A stretch of 64,000 nt of DNA from Oreohelix idahoensis (Eukaryota > Mollusca > Gastropoda > Stylommatophora > Oreohelicidae), in assembly GCA_024509875.1 (NCBI GenBank), contig JAMPIV010017546.1, positions 1 through 64,000 on the forward strand, written 5' to 3'. Under the pieces are notes generated by a model. It did no database searches. It saw only the letters and a program-made list of their open reading frames with translations, and was not told the DNA's origin. Shown here one piece after another: positions 33,178-45,510 of this stretch (position 1 is the stretch's first letter; the number at the start of each line of letters is the position of its first letter). The translations under genes were made by a program, and so were the position numbers.

Positions 33178-35415
33178 TACCAGCTGACCAGCTGACCATT
33201 GGACGAGTGGACCAGCTGAACATCGGACTAGCTGACCATCGGACGAGCGGACCAGCTGAACATCGGACCAGCTGACCATCGGACGAGCGGACCAGCTGAC
33301 CAGCGGACCAGCTGACCATCGGACGAGCGGACCAGCTGAACATCGGACCAGCTGACTATCGGACGAGCGGACCAGCTGACCAGCGGACCAGCTGACCATC
33401 GGACGAGCAGACCAGCTGAACATCGGACCAGCTGACCATCGGACGAGCGGACCAGCTGACCAGCGGACCAGCTGACCATCGGACGAGCAAACCAGCTGAA
33501 CATCGGACCAGCTGACCATCGGACGAGCGGACCAGCTGACCAGCTGACCAGCTGACCATCGGACGAGCGGACCAGCTAAACATTGGACCAGCTGACCATC
33601 GGACGAGCGGACCAGCTGAACATCGGACCAGCTGGCCATCGGACGAGCGGACTAGCTGACCATCGGACCAGCTGACCATCGGACGAGCGGACCAGCTGAA
33701 CATCGGACCAGCTGACCATCGGACGAGCGGACCAGCTGAACATCGGACCAGCTGACCATCGGACGAGCGGACCAGCTGACCATCGGACCAGCTGACCATC
33801 GGACGAGCGGACCAGCTGAACATCGGACCAGCTGACCATCGGACGAGCGGACCAGCTGAACATCGGACCAGCTGACCATCGGACGAGCGGACCAGCTGAA
33901 CATCGGACCAGCTGACCATCGAACGAGCGGACCAGCTGACCGGCGGACCAGCTGACCATCGGACGAGCGGACCAGCTAAACATTGGACCAGCTGACCATT
34001 GGACGAGCGGACCAGCTGAACATCGGACCAGCTGACCATCGGACGAGCGGACCAGCTGACCAGCGGACCAGCTGACCATCGGATAGCGGACCAGCAAAAC
34101 ATTGGACCAGCTGACCATCGGAAGAGCGGACCAGCTGAACATCGGACCAGCTGACCATCGGACGAGCGGACCAGCTGACCATCGGACCAGCTGACCATCG
34201 GACGAGCGGACCAGCTGAACATCGGACCAGCTGACCATCGGACGAGCGGACCAGCTGAACATCGGACCAGCTGACCATCGGACGAGCGGACCAGCTGACC
34301 ATCGGACCAGCTGACCATCGGACGAGCGGACCAGCTGACCATCGGACGAGCGGACCAGCTGAACATCGGACCAGCTGACCATCGGACGAGCGGACCAGCT
34401 GAACATCGGACCAGCTGACCATCGGACCAGCTGACCAGCTGAACATCGGACCAGCTGACCATCGGACAAACGAACCAGCTGAACATCGGACCAGCTGACC
34501 ATCGGACGAGCGGACCAGCTGACCATCGGACCAGCTGACCATCGGACGAGCGGACCAGCTGAACATCGGACCAGCTGACCATCAGACGAGCGGACCAGCT
34601 GAACATCGGACCAGCTGAACATCGGACGAGCGGACCAGCTTAACATCGGACCAGCTGACCATCGGACGAGCGGACCAGCTGACCATCGGACCAGCTGACC
34701 ATCGGACGAGCGGACCAGCTGAACATCGGACCAGCTGACCATCGGACGAACGTACCAGCTGAACATCGGACCAGCTGACCATCGGATAGCGGACCAGCTG
34801 ACCAGCGGACCAGCTGACCATCGGACGAGCGGACCAGCTGACCAGCGGACCAGCTGACCATCGGACGAGCGGACCAGCTGACCATCGGACCAGCTGACCA
34901 TCGGACGAGCGGACCAGCTGACCATCGGACCAGCTGACCATCGGACGAGCGGACCAGCTGAACATCGGACCAGCTGACCATCGGACGAGCGGACCAGCTG
35001 ACCAGCGGACCAGCTGACCATCGGACGAGCGGACCAGCTGAACACCGGACCAGCTGACCATCGGACGAGCGGACCAGCTGAACATCGGACAAGCTGACCA
35101 TCGGCCGATCGGACCAGCTGAACATCGGACCAGCTGACCATCGGACGAGCGGACCAGCTGAACATCGGACCAGCTGACCATCGGACGAGCGGACCAGCTG
35201 AACATCGGACCAGCTGACCATCAGACGAGCGGACCAGCTGAACATCGGACCAGCTGACCATCGGACCAGCTGACATCGGACCAGCTGACCAGCTGACCAT
35301 CGGACCAGCTGACCATCGGACCAGCTGACCAGCTGACCATCGGACCAGCTGACCATCGGGCGAGCGGACCAGTTGAACATCGGACCAGCTGACCATCGGA
35401 CCAGCTGACCAGCTG
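33178..35415 (+). repeat. 40-bp CAGCTG-rich minisatellite, about 55 copies
   Basis: Composite unit of 40 bp: GGACCAGCTGACCATC (16) followed by GGACGAGCGGACCAGCTGAACATC in two parts (GGACGAGC, then GGACCAGCTGAACATC). Variants with CCAG in place of CCATC and shorter units recur, especially 35260-35415. Every unit has two palindromic CAGCTG sites. The unit has no stop in any minus-strand frame, so spurious minus-strand frames of up to 606 codons appear; I do not call a gene. Confidence 0.95.
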
Positions 35416-35960
35416 CATTGAGGATTCTATGTTCTGTAAGAAGGGCGAAGGAAAAAGATGATCCTCTGTTGTTACGTATCGAAGATATGAGAAAAGTTTC
35501 AATTGTTTAAGAATCTGTCCATAATTTTTCATGTTTAATGACGTCCAAACATCAATCACCTAGGTAGGTTTGCTGTGTTTTTACCTACTCAACCGGCGCC
35601 AGGCTACGCCTAATATATTTTATGAAAACCGGAAGAAAGCCATTCTCCGAAATGTGTTTAAACGTCAACCGACAATAATTAGAAAACTGCTCAAAGAATG
35701 TTTGCACACAGACTCTGAACATCTGCTTTTCGTTTCACGACGATTTTTGTTAGGATACTCAATCAGTGTGGTTCACCGTACTTAATTAGGAGCAGGTCTG
35801 CGGAAAGATGGCGTGAGTTTTAAAGTTAAACAGTTTGGGTTTGGAAGTTAACCCCGCGGACAATGACTCAGTCTTGAAAGAAATTCATTTAGGTAAGGGA
35901 GCATGTTTTACTTCCTTTTTCGAAGACGTTGGCTCTTAATTCATGCAATTCTGAGGTTTA
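35416..35960. other. Unassigned spacer
   Basis: A 71-residue frame at 35570-35785 has no recognisable domain. Nothing else seen. Confidence 0.5.
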
Positions 35961-35967
35961 AAGTGAT

Positions 35968-36034
35968 GAGGGAGAAAGAGAGGGAGAAAGAGAGGGAGAA
36001 AGAGAGGGAGAAAGAGAGGGAGAAAGAGAGGAAG

Positions 36035-36098
<64 letters not shown>
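35968..36098 (+). repeat. (GAGGGAGAAAGA)n and (GA)n microsatellite
   Basis: About six copies of a 12-base GAGAAAGAGAGG unit pass into a pure GA run. Confidence 0.92.
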
Positions 36099-36101
<3 letters not shown>

Positions 36102-36159
36102 TATTTACACTACCTGAATTGAGTGCAGAATCGCCTACACATGACGTCATGTAAGTTCG

Positions 36160-36420
36160 CCATTTTTAAATCCCTGTCCCCCGTTTGTCACAAAAAGTGA
36201 TACTTTCAACTGGCTAAACTTCTGTGTCTTTGGTCACTGCTGTTGGGATTGGATTAACTTGCTAGTATTTTTTAAATCTAATTTTAATCAGCTGAACAGT
36301 TCATTTATCCAACATTTGGTTCTTGTGTGTTTATTTACCGGCAGATGAAAATTGTTGAAATTTTCAAGCCAAAACCGAGCACCGTACTTTTTCTTGACTG
36401 AAAAAGGTAGTTTGTGGTTA
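36160..36420 (+). repeat. Dispersed repeat X, plus copy
   Basis: TTCTTGTGTGTTTATTTACC, CGGCAGATGAAAATTGTTGAA and CCGAGCACCGTACTTTTTC (each shown in part) match the reverse complement of about 39712-39800. Flanking TTTGTCACAAA is also shared with 39840. Family unknown. Confidence 0.55.
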
Positions 36421-36486
36421 CATTGTCTGCTTTGTCGGGCATTTCAGTTGTCCATCCTTGCCTTTTGACATACGATGCTTCCTAAG

Positions 36487-36826
36487 TTCCCCCCCCCCCC
36501 CCGACAGTGAGCTCCCCCTCCCCCGTTGTTTGGGAGGGCAAGTTAAAAAAAAAAATGCGTTCCTCGTGCATTCTTAGTTGACACGAACTGTGCGTATGCT
36601 TACGACAGACCCTTCACTGCCGCCCTCAACCCCCCCCCCCCCCCGTATTTTTTTAAAGTATATAAACCAATAAAACGGTATTGAATCAGTTCTACAAGTT
36701 AACGGTACACAGGAAACAAGGGACGTTTCGGGTTTTACCCTTCGTCAGCCACAGTTACAAACAGGTGACAAGGACAAGAAATACATTTTTTTTAAAACAC
36801 GCCTGCCGTTAATTTAAACAGTAAGG
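36487..36826 (+). other. Spacer with two poly-C runs and a GTTTCGGG motif
   Basis: C runs at 36487-36502 and 36630-36645. GACGTTTCGGGTTTTACC followed by CTTCGTCAG (36722-36750) resembles a motif seen at the ends of several animal transposons; I cannot assign it. No coding. Confidence 0.4.
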
Positions 36827-37030
36827 GTAGTCACGTAGCAGATTCTGCCGTAGGGGAGTGAAGTGTTATAGACTTCGATGTACTGGGTCCCAGCTTTATG
36901 AGGTGGGGTGGCTTGTTCCCTTCCTCGCTGCCGTTGCCTTCTCTAACTCAAGATCAGAGTCAGGTACCCTTTTACAGCTGGTTAGACTGATGCGTGACAC
37001 TACCAAGCTTTGAACCCGAAACCCGGTAAC
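36827..37030 (-). repeat. SINE-like repeat S1, copy 3
   Basis: Contains CAGATTCTGCCGTAGGGGAG, TCGCTGCCGTTGCCTTCTC, TAACTCAAGATCAG and TTTTACAGCTGGTTAGACTG. A B-box-like GGGTTCAAAGC lies on the minus strand at its high-coordinate end. Confidence 0.55.
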
Positions 37031-37185
37031 TTATAGCGGTAGTGGAGTGTTAGAGACTTCACCATACTAGGTCCAGTATTGAGAGGTGGGGAGACCAGTT
37101 TCCTTCCTCGCTGTCTTTTCCTTCCCTAACTCAAAGTTAAGTACCCATTTATAGCTAGGTAGGCTGGAGCTGTGTGCATTCAGAC
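37031..37185 (-). repeat. SINE-like repeat S1, copy 4 (tandem with copy 3)
   Basis: Same order of blocks as the preceding copy (GGTAGTGGAGTGTTAGAGAC, CCTCGCTGTC, CCCATTTATAGCTAGGTAGG), so two S1 copies lie head to tail. Confidence 0.55.
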
Positions 37186-37268
37186 CCGCTAATATTAGGA
37201 TGCATGTCAAAGTATACAAGACGTTGTAGCCTGGTAATACCCTCGAGAATCATCAAGTGCTACATATA

Positions 37269-38783
37269 CTGTTCAAAAAAAGAAACGCAACATTATTGCA
37301 GTGGTAATGGACACCAAATTTCAAACTTGTACCAAAATTTTATTTTAGTGAATTAATGTTTCAATTTTGGCATGAAGAAACTTTCAGACTCTAACAATGA
37401 AATGATGTTCATTAAATTTGGTTTGGACTTTTCTTCTTTGCGACTGAGGCCTCCGTTTCAGTAAGGTGTATGGCCTCCTCTGGCCTCTATCAGAGAACGA
37501 CATCTCCTTGACATGGATCCCGTTAGCCGATGGATATGTTGTTGTGGGATGGCTGCCCACTCTTTCCGCAGTGCAAGAGACAACTGTCGGAGATTGGCTG
37601 GAGCCACGTCTCGCTGGCGGAGTCGTCTGTCGAGTTCATCCCATAAGTGTTCTATGGGGTTCATGTCTAATGACATGGCTGCCACGGAATGGTCTGGACG
37701 TTGTTGTCAGCGAGGAACTGGGTGGTGAGTTGTGCCACATGAGGTCGAGCGTTATCCTGCTGAAAAATCGACCCTCGTGCAGCCAGAAGTGGAAGGACGT
37801 GAGGACGAAGAATTTCAGCGACGTATCGGTGGGCATTCAGGCGTCCTTCAATTTGCACCAGATCACTTCTTCCCATGAAGTTGATCGCCTCCCACATCAG
37901 TACACCTCCACCACCATGTGGAGGAGCCTCATCAACGTTGTTCTGGGCGTAGCGCTCATGGACTCTGCGGTAAACTCTTCTCCGTCTATCGTGTCGCTGG
38001 AGCACAAAAAAGGATTCATCACTAAACCAAACCCGTCTCCAGTAATTCCCAACGGTCCATTGACGATGCTGGTTCGCCCACTGCAGTCGGTTCTGGCGAT
38101 ACCGGTCCGTAAGAACAGGACCTCTGTAGGGTCTTCTAGCCCAAAGACCAGAGTCGTGCAGCCAGTTCCTGACCGTTTGATCTGAAATTCAACGAGCTGC
38201 TGACATTAACTGGACTGTGGAGGACGCAGATGCAAGTCGATTCCTGAGGTGACGCAGCCGTATGAAGCGGTCTTCGGCAGGAGTTGTGACTCTGGGTCTT
38301 CCACTACGCGGCCGGTCTGCCACTGAGCCAGTTTCTTGAAATCGCCTCCAAAGGCGACTAATGGTGCTTCTAACCACATTAAATTGTCTGGCCACTACAC
38401 TTTGTGACTGCCCAGTCTGTAAACGTCCAATGATGATGAGTCGTTGTTCTGCAGTGAGATGAGCCATACTTGCGAATTGAATTTTCAACTAAATTTATTC
38501 GAGGAGCGTCAATCTTTTATAAGCATTCAATAATATGGTCAGAGAGTTTTGTGTTCAGTAAGTTTCACGGGATTCTCATGAACCTGTCACGAGTTATTGT
38601 TAAAAATGTTGTTTTGACCTTGACCTCTTTCATGACCTTACGAATCATGAGGTGAGTACAATTCAGGTAACCACGAGAAGTTAATGACCAGGTGGACACA
38701 GTCGATAGGTTGACTGATGTTCAATCAGCGAATATCTTGTATAAAAATAACACCAACAAAGTTGCTTTTCTTTTTTTGAACAG
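37269..38783 (-). mobile_element. Tc1-like DNA transposon (broken)
   Basis: About 1.5 kb with inverted ends CTGTTCAAAAAAAGAAACGC at 37269 and its near-complement at 38783 (GAACAG at the right edge), bounded on each side by TA (37267-37268, 38784-38785), the Tc1/mariner target. The transposase gene on the minus strand fills 38467-37458. It has one stop and one frameshift, so the copy is not active. Confidence 0.85.
37458..38467 (-). pseudogene. Tc1-like transposase
   Basis: Reads from an ATG at 38467 (MAHLTAEQRLIIIGRLQTG). The N-terminal helix-turn-helix (about residues 1-60) and the GRPR motif (RSGRPRVTT) would bind the inverted ends. The catalytic domain has the first Asp in VWFSDESFF (about 38030), the second in FQQDNARPHVA (about 37755) and the Glu in DMNPIEHLWDEL (about 37650), consistent with a DD34E enzyme. 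An in-frame TGA lies at 38189-38191, and a one-base shift lies near 37680-37690 (after TIPW). Antisense frames over this region are shadows. Confidence 0.85.
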
Positions 38784-38799
38784 TATATATTCTTCATCA

Positions 38800-39200
38800 T
38801 TGTGTAGTTTAGAAACATGGACAATGAACAAGCAGGTAGAGGAAATAATTGAGGCCTTTGAGATGGGGATATATAGAGGAGTGGGGTGCGTCTCATGGAT
38901 AGAGAGGAAAACAAATAAAGAGGTCACAGACAACCTAGGGATGAGAAGATAATTAATGACGGAGGTTAACATTAGACAGTAAAAAATATGGTGGCCTTGT
39001 AAAAAGACACAGCACCTTACTAAAGACCATAATAGAAGGCGGAGTTAAAGGCAAACGTGCAAGGGGAAGCTATTAGTGGAAATGTAACATCAAGAGATGG
39101 ACAAGAAAGAGTCCATGACAATATCAAGAGAAAAGGCAGAAGACGCCGGAGAGCCATTGCAGCCGATCTAAGATATTGTTATGTCTGATGATGATGATGA
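38800..39200 (+). pseudogene. LINE ORF2 C-terminal fragment (third LINE type)
   Basis: Translates to LETWTMNKQVEEIIEAFEMG, IYRGVGCVSWIERKTNKEV and, after stops, GLVKRHSTLLKTIIEG and GKRARG, the thumb/C-terminal pattern of RTE/CR1-like LINEs. It ends in a (TGA)n tail at 39186-39200. Heavily mutated. Confidence 0.65.
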
Positions 39201-39213
39201 ATAGTCTTGTTGT

Positions 39214-39218
39214 CCCCC

Positions 39219-39249
<31 letters not shown>

Positions 39250-39252
39250 AAA
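39214..39252 (+). repeat. Poly-C then poly-A run
   Basis: About 25 C followed by about 13 A. Probably a hypervariable tract and error-prone in sequencing. Confidence 0.95.
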
Positions 39253-39439
39253 TTAAAAAATTTATTGACAATCATCTTAACAAGACAATTTCGAGAACTA
39301 CACGTTAAATCGTTGAAAGTATTCAAAAAGAGACATGAAAATAGGTCGTATATCTCTATCATCACTGCCCTACCTTTTTATGCTTAATACATTCATGTGC
39401 CATGCTATCACTGTATAAAACATATCATGTTTTGCTACG

Positions 39440-39892
39440 GCTTAACGACGTTCCTTAGACCTAAGGGTCTTTTATATTTGGACATGCGCCCTAATATAAC
39501 CGACTAGTTTGAACGGGACGCGCCTCGCCAAGACGAGCCAAAAATGTTACATTAAAAAAATAAATAAAAATGTGCCATGCTGAAAAATGAGCCATGCTGC
39601 CACCCCTACCTGCGAAAATGCATAATAGACTAACCCGCAAACCCTACCTGCGAAATGGACTAGCCCCGCGCAGGCGAAAAAAAAGGAAAACAATTGTAAG
39701 AAAAAAAATTTAAGAAAAAGTACGGTGCTCGGTTTGGCTTCGAAATTTCAACAATTTTAATCTGCCGGTGAATAAACACACAAGAACCCAACATTTTGTT
39801 TTTTAAGGTGTTTACTACGTTATATATGGCGACCATAACGTTTGTCACAAACAGTGAACAATTTCTGACTTTTTGGCGGAAAAAAGAGGACA
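39440..39892 (-). repeat. Dispersed repeats in inverted orientation (relatives of 32168 and of repeat X)
   Basis: 39455-39505 matches the complement of 32168-32215. 39712-39800 matches the complement of repeat X at 36309-36395. A ~35-bp partial duplication around CCCTACCTGCGAAA lies at 39603-39655. The X-related flank ends at the target site of solo LTR B. Confidence 0.5.
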
Positions 39893-42042
39893 TGTCACGA
39901 GTGGTTTTCAGAGTCTGTCTCAGACAATACAAAAAGTCTGAGTGACGTCTGAGACAAGACAAAAGTCTGAGCGAAGACTGAGAAGATAGATGAGAAATAG
40001 TGGTGAATGTCGATAGAGTGAATTATAATTATCAGATACTGACTCTTTCTCCGACCACTCAATGACTATGTTTTAAAAAAAAACTACTTTGACTCTGCCT
40101 CTCTCTCTGCTTGGAGTAAGGTTTAGTGCACGTTAGTGACTCCACAAACAATCGAGTACAAGTACAGATGTAAAAGGGGTCTGATCCGCCGATTGATTGT
40201 CTAATTTTTTAACAACACACAAAACCAAGAAAATATCGAATCACCAACATCAAATCCAACAAATGCGTTTCACAAAAAGAAATCCAGTGACGAAAATGCT
40301 AGTAATAATAAGAGTCATAAGATTTATCAACTTAGAGTCAACTCCCACTATTACTTGCCTAGATATTCTGTTACTCTTTATGCAGGTAACCCTGAAATAG
40401 AGAAGTCCCTACACATACATTAGCTCTATGAAGTTGAAGCCAGCAGAGCATGGGCACTCCACTTACTTTGCGGGGTCGTGTAAAAATTCCCATCAAGGGA
40501 AATCACCTGATTTTACCCGTAGTAGGGTACCCGGAAACTAACAACTGTAGTTGGTCGGGACACCCCAATGTAAAAGGGTAGCAGATTATCCGGCCTTTCC
40601 AGGAAAGCAATTCAAGCAGATGGCTCAGAGGTTCCTTAACTCCATCGGAGTTTACCGGTTCTTGCTGAAATGAAATCACATAAAAAAATCTCTGATCATC
40701 TAGCCAACTTAAATGTTACAACATCAAACCAAAGCATTTGCATAAACAGGTACAGATAAACTTATTTACAACCCTTCCCCCAATATTCCGCAGTTTATCT
40801 CGTCCCCTACTCACTGACCGCTAAATAGACGACCGAGCCCGTAAGTGCTTGGCCGGCCTATATGATAACTCGCAACTTTGCGTAATCAGGTTACCCACGG
40901 CTTACGGGGGACGGGTTTGGTATGTACACATTCCTGCCTCATTTACTTGGCGCGGAACTGACCTCACAACGAATCTGTCAGTTCTGTCTAACGCACAGGC
41001 ATGTAAACAAATTCGCGAGGCCAGTCTAAGAATCTCGCACTGGCTGTGGCACATTTAATATTTGCATGCACTCCATTTGACAACAATATAAGGCTACTCT
41101 TGGTAAACCTCTAAATGAGTTAAAAAGTATCCATACAGTAGACAAGTAATCAAATAAATTAAAGTTACATGTTGTGGGAAAAAAAAATTACAAAGATCCG
41201 CCACGTAGGCCAGAAAAAACCAGTCGCTTATGGTTACATTCTGTGTTAAAAAGAATTCCCTCCACATAACAATCAGTTATATAGTTAAACAACCATTTGG
41301 CTTTAGAAAAGAAAAGACGTAAGGGGCATACAAACACAATTTCCTTTAGAAAAAAACTAACTATAGATTCTTATTGTTTGTTGGGTAATGGCCGCCTTAA
41401 AAAAAAAAGCTAGAACCCACTGTAATAAACTTACTCTGACTGAGTTTAAATCCCAAGAAACAAATTAACAACTACCAAGTTACTTAAGGATTCTTACCGA
41501 GATTGTGAAGAATTTCCTACACTATAGTAGCTAGCAAACTGCACAGGTATCTCTACCACTCAAGACAGAAGTTATAGGAACTGAAAGTATTTAGAGACAG
41601 AAGAAGACCAAATATATAGCGCAACTCGGGCCTCAGATGTTCAACACCAGCACAGAAGACGCAGAAAAACAACTTGTAACTTTCCCCGGATCATTCTCCT
41701 GGCGACGTGCTATGAGAAGGATTTGCGTAACATAGTGACTGTGATTAGGCTGTGGGGTCCCAGACTTTCCCTGGAATCAAAAACACAGAGAAGTTTTTGC
41801 CGCCCAGCGAGAAGCGTTTTGGACGCGTCACAAAGACACTATTACCAGCATTAAAAGATCTTTCATCTCTGCTGGCCACGTACGCGGGAGAAACAAGGGA
41901 GTTAACTTGTCAGATCAAAGTAACATGCTAGCCGCGACAGAAACTTAAAAAAAGATGAAAAATAGGCGTGTCTAAAATCGAGAAAAAATTAGGAGGGATG
42001 TTAGCTCCAATATAGTGCCAAATTTTTTAACCCAGAGTCACA
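39893..42042 (+). mobile_element. Solo LTR B with perfect 5-bp target duplication
   Basis: 2150 bases from TGTCACGAGT to CCAGAGTCACA. It is flanked by GGACA at 39888-39892 and again at 42043-42047. It is related to solo LTR A. It has no coding sequence. Short C/G-poor stretches and GTCTGAG-type repeats lie near the left end (39910-39970). Confidence 0.85.
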
Positions 42043-42047
42043 GGACA

Positions 42048-42700
42048 ATACACGACAAAAAAGAGGACAAAAAGGAGGACATATTCATTTCAACCTATTA
42101 CTGCATTGTTGTAATGACTAAAGCTAATTATAGTTTTACTAGCAATAACCCGTCAAACGTGACGGGATTTTAATTATAGTGTTCTGTGTCCGTTCCCGGA
42201 TGAGCAGATAGAAGTACATTCTTAGAGTGTTTTTGGTTTCTTTCCATTATACAGTGTAATCAAACTGTTCATGAAGACTGTCATTTGAACGCTTTTCTTT
42301 GTTGATTGTAACTATTTTCGGGAGAAACAATACAATTTTTCAACACAGTAGCATTCCTCAGCTGTGACTAACGAACACAGGGCGAGAATTATGTTATTTT
42401 AGATTCAATTTAAAAGTTCTTTGATGACAACATTTAGTGTGAAAGTGCGTGGATTGTTTTCAAAGCGTGTTTCCTGATAATAAGTGGTTTTAACAAAAAC
42501 TTTCAAGTTTGTATGTTATTGGCTCATGCACACTGTAGTGGGTTTGATGGTATTGTATGATGGTGATATTACTAAATGTAATGTATGAGGCCAGCTGTGA
42601 AGGCTCCTGAGATAAAATGTAGTTGTGAATTGTCAGAAGGCCTTTCTTGCTACCACTACGACCTCACACTCAATTTTTTTTCTTAATGAATGTAGCTATG
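42048..42700. other. Unassigned stretch with a hairpin
   Basis: Purine-rich GAGGACAAAAAGGAGGACA follows the LTR. A perfect 7-bp hairpin CCCGTCA-AACG-TGACGGG lies at 42149-42166, preceded by TTTTACTAGCAATAA. Nothing else recognised. Confidence 0.5.
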
Positions 42701-45042
42701 TAAAATGTCTAGGGTAATGATATGTAATGTGGTGTGATAGTTATGGATACACCCACAGATATTTAAGCAGACTAATAATATTTAACAAATATTATAATAC
42801 ACTGAACTAACTCAAGAGTGTAAAATTTTTGATAGAATTATATTACATTTATTTGTTCTGGATCAAGTTTTATGTTGACCAGAACTTTTTTTAAAAAAAA
42901 AAGGATTTAAAAATTATGAAAGAAATGCATGGAATGTTACATAATAAATGCAAGAGTGTACATATATAAGTACTAGACTAGTTAGTTTTATTAAAATGTT
43001 CTAGTAGTCATCTACTTGGGAGGATAGTTAATGCTTGTGCTGTTGGGGTGGCCTCATCACACCTGTCTATATTGACTACACATTGTCCAGTAAATTACCG
43101 GAATTTTATGGGGTATTAGTAACTAAAAGGCGTTGGTGAACTTCCAGCAGACCAGAGGCTCACTCAACTTGCATATGTAGCTCTGGTGCTGAAATCTGGT
43201 GGTCCCACCTCTCCGTGCTGGCGGGCAATAATAGTGGTCTCTGTCACAACGTACTGCACAGATACACTCGAGTAAAATCACCAACTGAATGGACACCGCC
43301 TTGTTGACAACTGAAACTCACAGCTCAGATTATGAATAAAGAACACAGAAATGCTAGCAAAACTCAGCTGAGCTGCTGGCTATAGTATGGCGTCCCTGAA
43401 CTTATTTCACTTTCTTTCATTTGGAAATCACCACACTTTAAAATACTGTGTCTATCATCGAACAACTATTGAGGAATGGCCCCACTTGCGCGTCTGAGCG
43501 CCGATAAAATGATTGTCTGTGGCCAATCACTGCCTAGGTTTATTTCAAATTCAAATTTCCTACCCTAAAGTCATTTCAGTCATGCTTCAGTCAAGTATGG
43601 ATGTTTATCTGTTAGTCTGTCCGTCTCTACTTGTTTTTTTCAAAAACGTACTTGATTTTTGAACCAACCTTTCTCTCCCCTCCAAAATTTTGTCGTTAAA
43701 AGTTATATTTAGACACAGCTCCCACCAATGTCCCTTCGCTTCCCTACTAAGTTGATTTGAACACCTGCGTCTCAAGGTCGTGTTTTTTTTGTGCAAATAG
43801 CGACACTTTTTATTCCATACAGTCTGTCGCTGATGTGAACAACACTGTCTTTTGTCATTATCTTCAATATTATCTATCCGTCTGTAAAATTAAGAACATA
43901 TTAGTTCACTGCTCAGAATGGGCCATCCGGCCAGCTAATTTTTATATTCCTAACATTAATATTACGAAAAAGTTACTTTTTAATTTTTGTAATATTCCAA
44001 ACATCTGCGTTCTGCCGCTGAATTCAAATCAAAGGCTTGGTATCGCAAAAGCGACCAATAAATGACTGTGGCGTAACATATCCAAGGTCCCTTCTGTCGA
44101 GTTCCTTACTTTATGTCAACTTGGGAAACGTGACTTTTCTCCGTTTCCCCCCCAATTGCGTCTCCTTAGCCTTTCTAGTCTCACGCAATCTTTCCAGTCA
44201 TATTTTTTCCTTTTTATCCGCCGTTCCCCTCCTGTCTAGCAAGTCAATTTTTATGGAGGGTGATGACCCGCGGTCTGGGCGATCATGTACTATCAGCAGC
44301 CTACGCATTATGTTTTTATCCTTACATGTTATCTTTGGAGGTATTTTACCGTTGTATCTCTGTCAATTTCACTACACACACCAATTTTTATGCACTTTTT
44401 CTTAGTCGAGCGCTACTAATTTCGTGAAAGAATTAAAAAAAAAACCGAAGTATTTGTTTTATATAACTCCCACGCCGCGCAAGTTGCACACTGTGCGTTG
44501 CGTTATTTTTTTTTTTCTAGCGCGAGTTACTACTTTGAGTGAGACCGACCGACGTAACATACATCCGTAATTATGTTAGTTGGGATAAAGGTTAGAAGCA
44601 TAAATTGAAATAAATTGTCCTATAAAATTATTTTTAAAATCATTTTGACATCAAAATTAACTTTTCAAAAATTAATTAGCATTGATAAAATTATGATTAT
44701 GATTATTATATTTATTTATTTTTGGCGGACATTATGTTCTTTAATAATTCATTAATTTCTTTCAAAGTGTTCCTTAAGTACGGTACTTCGTTTTAATTAT
44801 ATTGCAGAGGGAAATTTACGTTGATGGAATCAATATTGTACATGTTTCTTTCTCTTGTCCAAAAAGCCTGTCCACTCTTGTATCGTGACAAGGCACTACA
44901 AACTAATATTGTGCGATCATTAAAATTTCAGAGTTAAATTTAACATTTATAGATTGTCTTAAACATTTGGTTCGCTTCTCATGTGCCAACAACTACATGA
45001 ATCCTTCATACTGGTATTTTTTATTTCTTTCAACAAATGTTG
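42701..45042. other. Unassigned AT-rich stretch
   Basis: I see no domain in the short frames here (for example 43757-44065, 44037-44405) and no repeat matching the rest of the window. Confidence 0.5.
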
Positions 45043-45510
45043 TCAGGTTGTTAAGTTGATCGAAGAACTTGCATCGTCAAATGCAACATCTTTATCAATT
45101 AAATTTTGCACAGAAGCTCGCATATCTACACACGTTGGTCCTCCATGTAAGGTCATCCACGAAAAATATGCGAAAGCTTCTAATTGTTTCATCGATATAT
45201 CTATGTCTTCTAAACACCTGATGAAAACTTTATGAAACTTGTCACACAAACTATTAAGTCCGCTTCTTCGTTTTTCATCAAGCATATTTAGAATCTTCTA
45301 GGGCACAGACTCGTGACACAAGCGCTGCTTAAGAATATCTGTCACATATTTAACTCTTAGTATACGAGCTAATTTCATGACTACCGTTACAGATTTTGCA
45401 ATAAATAATTTATTTATAAAGATAACACATAAAGTGTTATATATCAAAATGTGAAGAAATGAAACCCCTATATCATGCACGTAACTAAATTGTTCATTGG
45501 TTTTAAACAT
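45043..45510 (-). pseudogene. Unidentified degenerate coding remnant
   Basis: Two open segments (45510-45298 and 45285-45043) lie in the same minus-strand frame with one stop between them. The second reads SLCDKFHKVFIRCLEDIDIS and LEAFAYFSWMTLHGGPTCVD, protein-like in composition. I do not recognise the family; a transposase C-terminus is one possibility. Confidence 0.3.

Noticed and set aside
33169..35559. Long minus-strand frames up to 606 codons (WSAGPMVSWSD-type)
   Set aside because: Translations of the 40-bp repeat, open in all three minus frames; no start context or non-repeat domain.
36720..36755. Penelope-like element end
   Set aside because: Based only on a GTTTCGGG...CTTCGTCAG motif; no RT or GIY-YIG sequence nearby.
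37466..38185. 239-codon plus-strand frame
   Set aside because: Antisense shadow of the Tc1-like transposase, whose catalytic motifs are on the minus strand.
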